DNA of 39,187 nucleotides, from contig PHBS01000016.1 in NCBI GenBank assembly GCA_002841995.1, positions 1 to 39,187 on the forward strand, given 5' to 3'. The position numbers and the translations under genes are program-made. This document shows positions 8,784 to 17,451 of this stretch, one piece after another. Origin of the DNA: Chloroflexi bacterium HGW-Chloroflexi-8 (GTDB taxonomy: Bacteria; Chloroflexota; Anaerolineae; Anaerolineales; Anaerolineaceae). Each line of letters begins with the position of its first letter. The stretch's first letter is position 1. The notes beneath the pieces were generated by a model that was not told where the DNA came from, ran no database searches, and saw nothing but the letters and a program-made list of their open reading frames with translations.

Positions 8784-9250
8784 TGTAGATCCTTTTTATT
8801 CAGTCTATGGCTGAAGGAAAGTGGATGCATGAGCTTGTTCAAAAATATACTATATCAATATTGAGATTTGTGTTATTTAGCTAAATCAGTCCATCTAACA
8901 TTATAAGAAATTGCATACACGTTGTGTATGTTTGAAAGAGAATTATCAAATTGCGAATTTGGTTGTAAACATAAGCGATCAATAAAAAGGGCTGCTCATT
9001 CGGCAATTATTTTCCAGTTCGTAAACACCCTTTGTAAATTATTTTGAATTAATCCTTGCGGTGCAATGACCAGAATCATCATAAAGATTTGGAACTCTTC
9101 TTCACGCCCAATTAAAGATTTTATTTTGATTGGGTCTTCAATTTGGATGGTAAATGGTACAGTACCGGAATACATGCACAGGTTTTCACTAACAACCGCT
9201 TAAAACTTGATTCATCTATTCCCTTTCTCACTTGTGTTAGAATCCTAAAC
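8784..9250. other. Intergenic region upstream of maf
   Basis: About 467 nt with no supportable gene. It contains two short palindromes: CATACAC-GTT-GTGTATG at 8914-8930 and CAAATT-GCG-AATTTG at 8947-8961. Either could be a protein-binding site. The right end holds the maf promoter. The small open frames crossing the region lack ribosome sites. Confidence 0.5.
9234..9243 (+). promoter_or_regulatory. Extended -10 promoter of maf, likely leaderless
   Basis: GTGTTAGAAT, i.e. an extended -10 (TGTG-N-TAGAAT, hexamer 9238-9243), ends 7 nt before the maf ATG at 9251. Transcription would begin at about the start codon, and no ribosome binding site is visible, so the mRNA is probably leaderless. The 12-mer TTGTGTTAGAAT occurs again upstream of the tRNA-Gln gene. 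Confidence 0.5.
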
Positions 9251-9919
9251 ATGAAAAACGAACCATGGATTCTGGCCTCAAATTCTCCGCGGCGAAAGGA
9301 ACTGCTGGGTTTATTCAACCATCCCTTTGTAATCATGCCTGCGGATGTGGAAGAGAGTTTATTACCCGGAGAGAACCCATCTGATTACGTGAGCCGTTTG
9401 GCGCAAACCAAAGCGAGTGTAATTAGCAGTACAAATCCTGAAGTAATATTAATTCTGGCTGCGGATACAACTGTTGCTGATGGGGATGAAATTTTAGGTA
9501 AGCCTTTAGATAAATCGGATGCGCGACGCATGTTACGCCAACTTCGTGGGCGAATTCATCAGGTTTATACTGGTATTTCGATTTGTTCTCCAAAAAATAA
9601 TATTCAAAAGACCTTGCTTTGCCGTACCAACGTGCCCATGAGAGATTATTCCGATCAGGAACTGGAAAGTTATCTTGACAGCGGGGACCCGATGGACAAA
9701 GCCGGTGCTTACGGTATTCAGAATTCACAGTTTCACCCGGTGGAAAATTTTTCTGGTTGCTTTGCCTCTGTCATGGGGCTTCCGCTCTGTCATTTTGAAT
9801 ATGGGTTAAAGATGTTCGACCAGCATTCTGAAACTTCTATTGCCGGCGCCTGCCAAAATCATCTACAATATGAGTGTCCGGTTTATGACCGGATTTTGCA
9901 TGGAGAGCAGGTAGGATAG
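9251..9919 (+). CDS. maf: Maf-like nucleoside triphosphate pyrophosphatase
   Basis: A 222-residue protein with the full Maf signature. The nucleotide-binding LASNSPRRKELL lies at residues 8-19, E34/E35 at the end of the next strand, the catalytic ADTTVADGDEILGKP at 71-85, then VYTGISI, and the late DKAGAYGIQ. Maf/YhdE enzymes hydrolyse non-canonical or canonical NTPs (dTTP, UTP and modified nucleotides) to monophosphates and pyrophosphate, in house-cleaning and in division control. The start at 9251 (MKNEPWILASNS) is preferred over an in-frame ATG at 9143 because the family begins just before the L-A-S-x-S-P-R-R strand and the promoter -10 lies between the two. About 30 extra C-terminal residues beyond the core are Cys/His-containing (C-Q-N-H, YECPVYDR) and of unknown use. 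It precedes the PBP gene by 40 nt. Confidence 0.9.
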   Translation: MKNEPWILASNSPRRKELLGLFNHPFVIMPADVEESLLPGENPSDYVSRLAQTKASVISSTNPEVILILAADTTVADGDEILGKPLDKSDARRMLRQLRGRIHQVYTGISICSPKNNIQKTLLCRTNVPMRDYSDQELESYLDSGDPMDKAGAYGIQNSQFHPVENFSGCFASVMGLPLCHFEYGLKMFDQHSETSIAGACQNHLQYECPVYDRILHGEQVG

Positions 9920-9959
9920 CGATGGTTCAAAACTGGTGTTATATCAATCCGGAGGATTT

Positions 9960-12185
9960 ATGAAACGATTGGTCAGCTTATTGGTACTGATTATTTTCAT
10001 CATCAGTGCTTGCACACCTAAAATCAGTGGGACTCCGCAACCTACCCAATTAGATGCAACAGAACCCCTTCCGACCCCTCAAATTAATATTACGCATGCA
10101 CCAGATGCGAAACAGGAAGCAGCCGATTTTTTGGAAGATTGGCGTCTTGAAGATTTCGAAAGTATGTATAACCGTCTGAGCACCCTGAGTCGAGATGCGA
10201 TTTCATTAGAAGATTTTACAAAGCGCTATCAAAATGCCATGTCTGCTATGACTTTGAATGAAATGACATATCAGATAACATCTTCACTCACTAACCCCAA
10301 GAATGCCCAGGTTGGATATTCTGTGGATTTTAAAACTGCGTTAGTCGATACGATTACCCGAAACATGGTCATGAATCTGACATTGGAAAATAATCTTTGG
10401 AAAGTACAATGGGAAGATTCAATGATATTACCCGAGCTCAAAGGGGGTAATACACTTTCAATGGATATTACTGCACCTGCTCGCGGGAATATTTATGATG
10501 TGGATGGCAGCGCGCTGGTAGCCCAATCCGATGTGGTTGCGCTGGGAATCACACCTGGTCAAATTGGTGAAGGACAAGATGGCACCCTGATTTCTTATCT
10601 TTCCAGGCTCACAGGATTGAATTCGGATTATATATTTTCATTATACGAAAACGCTGGGCCAGATTGGTACATTCCGATTGGTGAGACTGCCAAAACCAAT
10701 GTCGATCGGTATTATGATGCTTTGGTTGCCCTGGGAGGTTTGAATATGAATTACTACACCTCCCGGTATTATTTCGATGGTGGTGGTGCAGCACATATTA
10801 CCGGTTATGTACAATCCATTTTTCCGGAAGAATTGGATGAATATAAGCGTAATGGGTATCGGGGAGATGAAAAGGTTGGCCGAACTGGTCTGGAAGCCTG
10901 GGGAGAAGAAGCCTTGATTGGCAAAAAGGGCGCTTCCTTATATGTAGTGAAACCGGATGGAACTGTTGAAACACGCATTGGAACGGCCGATTCAAAGCCT
11001 TCTCAGTCAATTTACACAACCATTGAACGCGATTTTCAATCGCAAGTTGAAAAGGCGATGGAAGGCTTTCGTGGTGCAGCCGTTGTAATGGAAATGGATA
11101 CCGGACGTATTCTGGCACTGGCATCAACACCAACGTTTGATCCCAATTTGTTTGATCCTCTAAATGTTAACTATAGTTACATGCTTGGGGATATGTTGAA
11201 TACAACAGATAACCGCTTGCTGAACCGTGCTACGCAAAGTGCTTACCCGCTTGGATCTGTGTTTAAGATTATTACCATGGCAGCCGCTCTGGAAACAGGT
11301 GTTTTTAGTAAGGAAAGCAGCTATTATTGTGACAGCTCTTTTACTGATCTCTCTGGAATCACGCTTTATGATTGGACTTATGAAAAAGAACTTCCTCCGA
11401 GTGGGCAATTAACCTTACCGGAAGGATTAATGCGATCATGCAATCCCTGGTTCTGGCATATCGGATTGACACTGTGGGATGTCAACCTGCCGAATGCAGT
11501 ATCTGATATGGCGCGCGGTTTTGGGTTGGGAGAACCAACCGGAATCGATCAGTTACCGGAAGTGTCCGGCAGTATTCCAAATCCGCAAAACCAGGGTGAT
11601 GCCGTACAACTGGCAATTGGACAGGGTGCAATGCTCGTGACGCCTTTACAAGTTGTAACATTTGTAGCAGCGGTTGGTAATGGAGGAACTTTATATCAAC
11701 CTCAATTGGTAGAGCAAATTGCACCACCGGAAGGCGATCCAACATTCATATTTGAACCGATCGTAAAAGGCAAGCTGCCGGTCTCAGCGGAAAATTTAAA
11801 AATTATTCAGGACGCCATGTACTCTGTGACGAACAGCAGCCGTGGTACCGCTCGTTCACCGATGCTCGGTTTACAGGTGCCTGTGTATGGCAAGACGGGA
11901 ACTGCGCAAAATGAACCTCTAGATCCCCATGCCTGGTTTGCTGGTTATACAAAAATGGGAAATGCGAATCGCCCGGATATTGCCATTGTTGTACTGGCAG
12001 AAAATTCCGGTGATGGCTCTGCCATTTCAGCTCCTATTTTCAGGCGTATTGTTGAATTGTATTACTTTGGTCAGCCCCAAAGACTTTATCCCTGGGAATC
12101 TTCTTATTATGTGACTCGCACGCCTACACCTTCTATCACGGACACGCCGGAAGCGGAACAGCCAACAGCAACACCGGAAGGTTAA
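9960..12185 (+). CDS. Class B penicillin-binding lipoprotein (MecA-like transpeptidase)
   Basis: A 741-residue peptidoglycan DD-transpeptidase. The start at 9960 has GGAGG at 9951-9955 and gives a lipoprotein signal with lipobox ISAC (Cys18). An NTF2-like MecA N-terminal domain covers about residues 48-158. The dimerisation domain starts at ARGNIYD (174-180) and includes RTGLE (308-312). The transpeptidase domain carries SVFK (S433/K436), SCN (493-495) and KTGT (645-648), so all catalytic motifs are intact. The C-terminal tail (about 718-741) is Thr/Pro-rich. The NTF2-like domain is typical of class B PBPs of monoderm bacteria such as MecA and PbpA-like proteins, and it agrees with a single-membrane envelope. 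Lipid anchoring instead of a membrane helix is unusual for this class. It lies between maf and rsgA, 9 nt before the latter. Confidence 0.9.
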   Translation: MKRLVSLLVLIIFIISACTPKISGTPQPTQLDATEPLPTPQINITHAPDAKQEAADFLEDWRLEDFESMYNRLSTLSRDAISLEDFTKRYQNAMSAMTLNEMTYQITSSLTNPKNAQVGYSVDFKTALVDTITRNMVMNLTLENNLWKVQWEDSMILPELKGGNTLSMDITAPARGNIYDVDGSALVAQSDVVALGITPGQIGEGQDGTLISYLSRLTGLNSDYIFSLYENAGPDWYIPIGETAKTNVDRYYDALVALGGLNMNYYTSRYYFDGGGAAHITGYVQSIFPEELDEYKRNGYRGDEKVGRTGLEAWGEEALIGKKGASLYVVKPDGTVETRIGTADSKPSQSIYTTIERDFQSQVEKAMEGFRGAAVVMEMDTGRILALASTPTFDPNLFDPLNVNYSYMLGDMLNTTDNRLLNRATQSAYPLGSVFKIITMAAALETGVFSKESSYYCDSSFTDLSGITLYDWTYEKELPPSGQLTLPEGLMRSCNPWFWHIGLTLWDVNLPNAVSDMARGFGLGEPTGIDQLPEVSGSIPNPQNQGDAVQLAIGQGAMLVTPLQVVTFVAAVGNGGTLYQPQLVEQIAPPEGDPTFIFEPIVKGKLPVSAENLKIIQDAMYSVTNSSRGTARSPMLGLQVPVYGKTGTAQNEPLDPHAWFAGYTKMGNANRPDIAIVVLAENSGDGSAISAPIFRRIVELYYFGQPQRLYPWESSYYVTRTPTPSITDTPEAEQPTATPEG

Positions 12186-12194
12186 AAAATCTTT

Positions 12195-13145
12195 ATGACA
12201 AAATCATTGGTTAAAGGAAGAGTTCTCTACGTAAGTTCCGGTTTTTACCAGGTTCAGTTGGAGGATGGGAGGGAAATCACCTGTCACCCGCGTGGAAAAT
12301 TAAAAATGCGTCGCCCGGACTCATTCCGTGAAGATTTGATTGCCATGGGAGATATGGTTATGATCAGTCTTCAGACAGACGGAAACAGCGCAATAGAGGA
12401 CGTTCTTCCAAGAAAGACTGCATTGATCCGCTCAGCACCAACAGCGCGGGGAGATTATAAACAAATTCTCCTGGCGAATCCCGACCAGGTGGTTCTCGTT
12501 TTTGCTTGCGCTCAACCCGACCCGCATTTGCGCATGTTGGACCGTTTTTTGGTGATTTGTGAAAGGCAGCAGATCCAGCCAATTATAGCAGCCAATAAAG
12601 TTGATCTTGTCGGAGATGAACAGGCACAAAAATTATTCTCGGTCTATAGTGATTTGGGTTATCCGGTCATTTATACTTCTGCTAAAAAAAATCAGGGAAT
12701 TACGGCATTAAAAGACACGCTGGTCGGTAAACTATCCGGCCTGGTTGGGCCATCCGGGGTAGGGAAATCGAGCCTATTAAATGCAATCCAACCGGATTTG
12801 GGTCTGGCTGTAAGTTCTGTAAGCGAAGGTATCATGAAGAAAGGCAGGCATACCACAGTAACCAGACGTCTTTTTCCTTTAAATGAGGGTGGTTATGTGG
12901 CGGATTTACCCGGCATTCGAATGCTCTCGATCTGGGATATTGCACCGGAAGAATTGGACGGCTACTTTCCTGAACTTCGGGATCTTGTTTCTGATTGTCA
13001 ATTTAGCAATTGTACGCATACAAATGAGTTGGATTGCGCAGTGAAAAAAGCGGTTATCAAAGGTGAAATTAACCCCGACCGTTATGAATCTTATGTACGC
13101 ATGCGTTACGGAGAAGAAATAGAAGTCGAAGGATTTGAAGAATAA
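12195..13145 (+). CDS. rsgA: Ribosome small subunit-dependent GTPase A
   Basis: A 316-residue circularly permuted GTPase. The N-terminal OB-fold covers about residues 5-75. The G motifs come in permuted order: G4 NKVD (134-137), G5-like SAK (162-164), G1 GPSGVGKSS (185-193), then G3 DLPGI (237-241). The C-terminal zinc site is Cys268, Cys273, His275 and Cys281 (C-x4-C-x-H-x5-C). RsgA assists late 30S maturation and is stimulated by the 30S subunit. Length and motif set are normal for the family. The start lies 9 nt after the PBP stop without a clear ribosome site, so translation is probably coupled. Confidence 0.95.
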   Translation: MTKSLVKGRVLYVSSGFYQVQLEDGREITCHPRGKLKMRRPDSFREDLIAMGDMVMISLQTDGNSAIEDVLPRKTALIRSAPTARGDYKQILLANPDQVVLVFACAQPDPHLRMLDRFLVICERQQIQPIIAANKVDLVGDEQAQKLFSVYSDLGYPVIYTSAKKNQGITALKDTLVGKLSGLVGPSGVGKSSLLNAIQPDLGLAVSSVSEGIMKKGRHTTVTRRLFPLNEGGYVADLPGIRMLSIWDIAPEELDGYFPELRDLVSDCQFSNCTHTNELDCAVKKAVIKGEINPDRYESYVRMRYGEEIEVEGFEE

Positions 13146-13315
13146 AGGGTGATTTAACTGGAATTTTGCGATATTTGAGGGCTAAACTGTCAAAGATTAC
13201 AAAACCAGACAGATTTCAAAGAGTTTTTGAAGGTTTGTCGAAATTATTATTAATACATATGACGTAAAATTTGTGTTATTAACCCATTATAATTAAGAAA
13301 TAAATCACCGATAAA

Positions 13316-13344
13316 TTGACATGAAATTTAAATAAGGTTATACT
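13316..13344 (+). promoter_or_regulatory. Consensus sigma-A promoter of the first importer operon
   Basis: TTGACA at 13316-13321, a 17-nt spacer, and TATACT at 13339-13344. The predicted start is near 13351, leaving an AT-rich leader of about 79 nt before the ATPase gene at 13430. Confidence 0.75.
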
Positions 13345-13429
13345 TTTATTTGGTTCTAAGTCAATACTGGCAGTAAAAACGCTGCAATTCTTTCCGATTA
13401 ATTAAATTACTGATTGAGGGCAAATATAA

Positions 13430-14419
13430 ATGGCCGAATTATTGAATGTAAGAGGCCTCGAAACGCAGTTTCGTACTCGTGAAGGGCTTGTTCATGCAGT
13501 AAACGGAGTTGACTTCAGCTTAAAAGAAGGCGAAACTCTGGGGATCGTTGGTGAGAGCGGATGCGGGAAAAGCGTGACAGTCATGTCCATGCTTCGATTA
13601 ATCCCATCCCCTCCCGGAAAAGTTGTTGCCGGTCAGGCATTCTATCAAGGAAAAGACCTGCTCAAGATGTCGGACGAAGAAATTCGTCATATCCGCGGAT
13701 CTCAAATTAGCATGATTTTTCAGGATCCGATGACCTCTTTTAACCCTGTCCTGACAATTGGCAGACAGGTGGCGGAACCTTTGGAAATTCACCAGGGTAT
13801 GAACCGCAAACAGGCTTATGAACGAGTGACCGAAATGCTGGAACTGGTGGGTATTCCCAAGGCTAAAGATCGCTTGGGGGATTATCCACACCAGTTTTCT
13901 GGTGGTATGCGCCAACGTGTAATGATCGCCATGTCATTGGTGTGTAATCCCTCGATCTTAATTGCTGATGAACCAACGACAGCCCTGGATGTCACAATTC
14001 AGGCTCAAATTATTGAGCTGGCAAAAGAGTTGCGTGACAAGCTCGGGATGGCTATGATTTGGATCACACATGATTTAGGTGTTATCGCAGGTCTGGCTGA
14101 TCGTATGGCCGTCATGTATGGTGGTTTGATTATTGAAACAGCGCCAGTAAAAAGTCTTTATGCGACGCCATCACATCCTTATACTTTGGGTCTCATCAAT
14201 AGCCTGCCTCGTTTGGACATGGATCAATATCACCGTCTGGAATCTATTGATGGTCTTCCGCCCATATTAATGGAAAAGCCAGTTTCGTGCCCGTTTGCTC
14301 CCCGCTGCACGTTTGTAAGAGAAAGATGCTTACAGGAGAATCCGCCATTATTGGAATCGGCTCCTGATCACTATACCGCTTGTTGGGTAGACCCGGCAAC
14401 TGGGAGGGACCGTTCATGA
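13430..14419 (+). CDS. Oligopeptide/dipeptide ABC transporter ATPase (DppD/OppD-type)
   Basis: A 329-residue cytoplasmic ATPase. Walker A is GESGCGKS, the Q-loop is [13 protein letters not shown], the signature is FSGGMRQRV, Walker B is [12 protein letters not shown], and the switch histidine is in ITHDLG. The C-terminal oligopeptide-transporter extension has cysteines in CPFAPRC, then ERC, then TACW. In DppD-type ATPases this pattern can hold a 4Fe-4S cluster. It is the first gene after a consensus promoter and pairs with the next ATPase, whose ATG overlaps its stop as ATGA. The two permeases (17452 and 18534) and the SBP (15529) complete the importer. The substrate is inferred as peptides but is not proven. 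Confidence 0.92.
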   Translation: MAELLNVRGLETQFRTREGLVHAVNGVDFSLKEGETLGIVGESGCGKSVTVMSMLRLIPSPPGKVVAGQAFYQGKDLLKMSDEEIRHIRGSQISMIFQDPMTSFNPVLTIGRQVAEPLEIHQGMNRKQAYERVTEMLELVGIPKAKDRLGDYPHQFSGGMRQRVMIAMSLVCNPSILIADEPTTALDVTIQAQIIELAKELRDKLGMAMIWITHDLGVIAGLADRMAVMYGGLIIETAPVKSLYATPSHPYTLGLINSLPRLDMDQYHRLESIDGLPPILMEKPVSCPFAPRCTFVRERCLQENPPLLESAPDHYTACWVDPATGRDRS

Positions 14420-15402
14420 AAACTGAAAACGCTGAAATCCTCTTACGCGTTGAAAATCTTGTAAAATATTTTCCCATTAAACGCGGTATTATCATTCAGA
14501 AAACGGTGGGAGCCGTCCATGCTGTGGATGGTGTCTCCTTTAATATTCATAAAGGTGAAACACTGGGTCTGGTGGGGGAATCGGGATGTGGAAAATCGAC
14601 CACCGGGCGAACCATTTTGCAGCTTTACCGACCTACATCCGGGCATGTCTTCTACAATGATGTGGACCTGACATCTATTAAAGGCGAGGATTTGCGCGTA
14701 ATGCGCCGGAAAATGCAGATGATCTTTCAGGATCCTTACGCCAGTCTAAATCCCCGCATGACTGTTGGCGAAATTATTGGTGAGCCACTGGTTATTCATA
14801 AGCTCGCTGACCGCAAACAAACTCAGGAACGGGTTGAACACTTGCTGGAGCTGGTCGGCTTGAATGCTAAATTCTATAATCGGTTTCCACATGAATTTTC
14901 AGGCGGCCAAAGGCAGCGTATTGGTGTTGCCCGTGCTTTGGCGTTAAACCCGGATTTAATCGTTTGTGATGAACCTATCTCAGCTTTGGATGTTTCAATT
15001 CAAGCACAGGTTGTAAATTTGCTGGAAGATTTACAAAAAGAATTTAATCTGACTTATCTGTTTATTGCTCATGATTTATCGATGGTACGTCATATCAGTG
15101 ATCGTGTGGCGGTGATGTATTTAGGCGTGATCATGGAATTGACCGGTCGCACGGAATTATATAATAACCCGCTTCATCCTTACTCACAGGCGTTATTATC
15201 CGCAGTACCGATTCCAGACCCGGTTGTGGAAGAAAAGAGAAGACGCACAATTTTGAAAGGTGATGTTCCATCGCCGGTCAACCCGCCATCCGGTTGCCGT
15301 TTTCGAACTCGCTGCCCGATTGCGGTTGATATTTGTGCACAATCAAAACCGGAATTCAGAGAGATTAATCCAGGTCATTTTGTGGCCTGTCATCTTGTCT
15401 AG
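14416..15402 (+). CDS. Oligopeptide/dipeptide ABC transporter ATPase (DppF/OppF-type)
   Basis: A 328-residue partner ATPase. The start at 14416 overlaps the upstream stop (ATGA) and has GGGAGGG about 8 nt upstream; an in-frame ATG at 14380 is inside the previous gene and less likely. Walker A is GESGCGKST, the Q-loop [13 protein letters not shown], the signature [10 protein letters not shown], Walker [13 protein letters not shown], and the switch IAHDLS. The C-terminal cysteine motif ([14 protein letters not shown], then ACH) again suggests a possible 4Fe-4S site. PISALD is the usual OppF form of the D-loop region and supports assignment as the F subunit. It forms a heterodimer with the preceding ATPase. 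Confidence 0.92.
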   Translation: MKTENAEILLRVENLVKYFPIKRGIIIQKTVGAVHAVDGVSFNIHKGETLGLVGESGCGKSTTGRTILQLYRPTSGHVFYNDVDLTSIKGEDLRVMRRKMQMIFQDPYASLNPRMTVGEIIGEPLVIHKLADRKQTQERVEHLLELVGLNAKFYNRFPHEFSGGQRQRIGVARALALNPDLIVCDEPISALDVSIQAQVVNLLEDLQKEFNLTYLFIAHDLSMVRHISDRVAVMYLGVIMELTGRTELYNNPLHPYSQALLSAVPIPDPVVEEKRRRTILKGDVPSPVNPPSGCRFRTRCPIAVDICAQSKPEFREINPGHFVACHLV

Positions 15403-15528
15403 TCTTTATTTATTTGTAGGAAACCTTTGAAAGGAGGTGAGAGACTCCAAATACAAGCTCAAATCCATGTTTCAAGATTAAGTCGTATATCAAAATTTTC
15501 CAAATTCCCAATTTAGGAGGAGAAAAAG

Positions 15529-17361
15529 ATGCGTTCAAAATTATTAGGTCTAGCGGGTCTACTGATCGTTGTTAGTATGATCCTTGGTGCTTGCCAACCG
15601 GCAGCGGTTCCAACACCAGAAACCATTATTCAAACTGTGATTGTTGAAGGAACCCCACAGGTTCAAATCATCACAGCAACACCAGCTCCTGTGGTTGCAC
15701 CAGAGGAAATGAAGGCCATTACCATCAATATGGGTCCTGGCGATATTCCGACCATTGATCCTTCACTTGGAACCGATACTTCCTCAATCCAGGTCGCGAC
15801 TGAAACGTTTGTGGGTCTTACCCGTCAGGACGAAGTGACCAACCTGGTTGAACCTGGTATGGCAACTGAATGGTCATCAGTCGTAAATGATGATGGTACT
15901 GAGACCATTACATTCAAACTGCGCAATGACATTTCCTGGGTAAACTACAATGGTACAACGGTTGAGCAGGTCATGAATTGTGACGGCGCGCCTCGTATTG
16001 TTAATGCCAATGATTTCTACTATGGCATCATCCGCACCCTGCAACCAGCCACTGCTTCCCAATATGCGTATGTGTTGGGTATGTCTATGGCAGGAGCCGG
16101 CGACTTTAACAGTGGTGTAACCGATGATCCAACAACTGTTGGAGCAAAAGTTATTGATGATTTCACCATTGCATTAACTTTCGTTGAACAGGCTGCCTAC
16201 AACCCGGCGATTGCTGGTATGTGGATTGCTTATGCTGAACCGTCATGGCTCATTGATGGCGACGATTGTACTGAAGCACGTGGCGAGAAATGGACCGAGA
16301 CTGGTTTCTTCCAGGGCTATGGCCCTTACACCCTCAAAGAGTGGGTACATGACTCAACTTTGACTCTCATCAAGAATCCCTTCTGGCCTGGTACCACTAA
16401 TATTCCACAACCGAAAATCGAAGAAATTACCTGGACCATGTTAGATGCATCACCCGCCATGGCAGAATACGAAGCTGGAAACCTGGACACAGTTGCTGTT
16501 CCATTAGCTGACATGGACCGTGTCAAAGCAGACCCAGTATTATCTGCTGAATACGTTGTAGCCCCTAACTTCTGCACATACTATTATGGTTTCAACACAT
16601 CCGCCCCAGTCGTCGATGATGTTCGCGTTCGCCGCGCCTTGTCACAGGCCATTGATCGCCAATCCTTGATTGACAACGTTCTCAAGGGTGGTCAGGAACC
16701 TGCTCAATGGTTCTCCCGCCCAGGTTTAGCTGGAGCTCCAACCATGGCAGATCATCCCGATTTAGGTGTGAAATATGATCTTGAAGCTGCTAAAGCCGAA
16801 TTACAATCCTATCTGGATGAAAAGGGCAAAACTGCTGCTGAACTTGACATCACCCTTATGTTCAACACCTCCGAAGGTCACCGCAAGATTGCTGAAGCAA
16901 TTCAGCAGATGTGGAAAGATGGCTTAGGGTTAGATGTCAAACTGGTCAATCAGGAATGGGCAGTTTACCTTGATACCATCAAGGGCGCTGCGACTCCTCA
17001 GATTTACCGCTTAGGCTGGTGCCTGGACTACCCGGATGCCAACAACTTCATCCGCGAAAACTTTGGACCCAATGGCTCTGCCAATCCATTCACCAATGGC
17101 AAACCATCTGGTGGTGTCTTCTACAATAACGAAACTTTCTTCGCTGGATTGTTGGAAGCCGCCCGCGAACAGGATCCTGTAAAACGTGTTGATCTATACG
17201 CAGCACTCGAGCAGACCCTGGTTTATGATGACGCAGTCATTGCGCCAATCTACTGGTACACTCGCAATACCCTCACCAAACCATATCTTACTCGCACATT
17301 CTCTACTGGTGGTCACGAACACATTGAGAAGTGGGATATCGATATGGCTGCTAAGCCGTAG
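15529..17361 (+). CDS. Family 5 solute-binding lipoprotein of the first importer
   Basis: A 610-residue extracellular binding protein. The signal ends in lipobox LGAC (Cys22), followed by a Pro/Thr-rich linker. Family-5 motifs occur in the normal order: an N-lobe with FKLRNDISW and N-G-T-T, the GYGPYTLKEW turn near the middle, IEEITWTMLDASPA then YEAGNLDT, the VRVRRALSQAIDRQ helix, and a C-terminal APIYWYTRN. It delivers a ligand, most likely oligopeptides, to the permeases at 17452 and 18534. AGGAGGAG lies 7 nt upstream of the ATG. Many codons end in C (TTC, AAC, GAC), unlike the flanking permease genes, which suggests high expression. A strong hairpin follows the gene. Confidence 0.92.
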   Translation: MRSKLLGLAGLLIVVSMILGACQPAAVPTPETIIQTVIVEGTPQVQIITATPAPVVAPEEMKAITINMGPGDIPTIDPSLGTDTSSIQVATETFVGLTRQDEVTNLVEPGMATEWSSVVNDDGTETITFKLRNDISWVNYNGTTVEQVMNCDGAPRIVNANDFYYGIIRTLQPATASQYAYVLGMSMAGAGDFNSGVTDDPTTVGAKVIDDFTIALTFVEQAAYNPAIAGMWIAYAEPSWLIDGDDCTEARGEKWTETGFFQGYGPYTLKEWVHDSTLTLIKNPFWPGTTNIPQPKIEEITWTMLDASPAMAEYEAGNLDTVAVPLADMDRVKADPVLSAEYVVAPNFCTYYYGFNTSAPVVDDVRVRRALSQAIDRQSLIDNVLKGGQEPAQWFSRPGLAGAPTMADHPDLGVKYDLEAAKAELQSYLDEKGKTAAELDITLMFNTSEGHRKIAEAIQQMWKDGLGLDVKLVNQEWAVYLDTIKGAATPQIYRLGWCLDYPDANNFIRENFGPNGSANPFTNGKPSGGVFYNNETFFAGLLEAAREQDPVKRVDLYAALEQTLVYDDAVIAPIYWYTRNTLTKPYLTRTFSTGGHEHIEKWDIDMAAKP

Positions 17362-17382
17362 AGTTTAAGAACCACAATATAG

Positions 17383-17415
17383 AAATTGGGGGAGAGAAAT
17401 CCTCTCCCCCAATTT
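17383..17415 (+). terminator. Strong hairpin between SBP and permease genes
   Basis: A perfect 14-bp stem, 17383-17396 pairing with 17402-17415 (core TTGGGGGAGAG / CTCTCCCCCAA), with a 5-nt loop, ending in a T-run. It has the form of an intrinsic terminator. Because the permease genes follow without a visible new promoter, it probably acts as a partial terminator or 3' stabiliser that raises SBP mRNA over permease mRNA. Confidence 0.8.
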
Positions 17416-17451
17416 TTCCAAAAAACCGAAATACATGTTTTTGGAGGTTTC

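Noticed and set aside
9143-9250. Upstream in-frame extension of maf
   Set aside because: The added residues are not part of the Maf family, there is no ribosome site, and the -10 element lies just before the later ATG.
13146-13315. Second promoter or small gene before the first importer
   Set aside because: A TATAAT-like string is present, but its only possible -35 is 11 nt away, and no ORF with a ribosome site exists.
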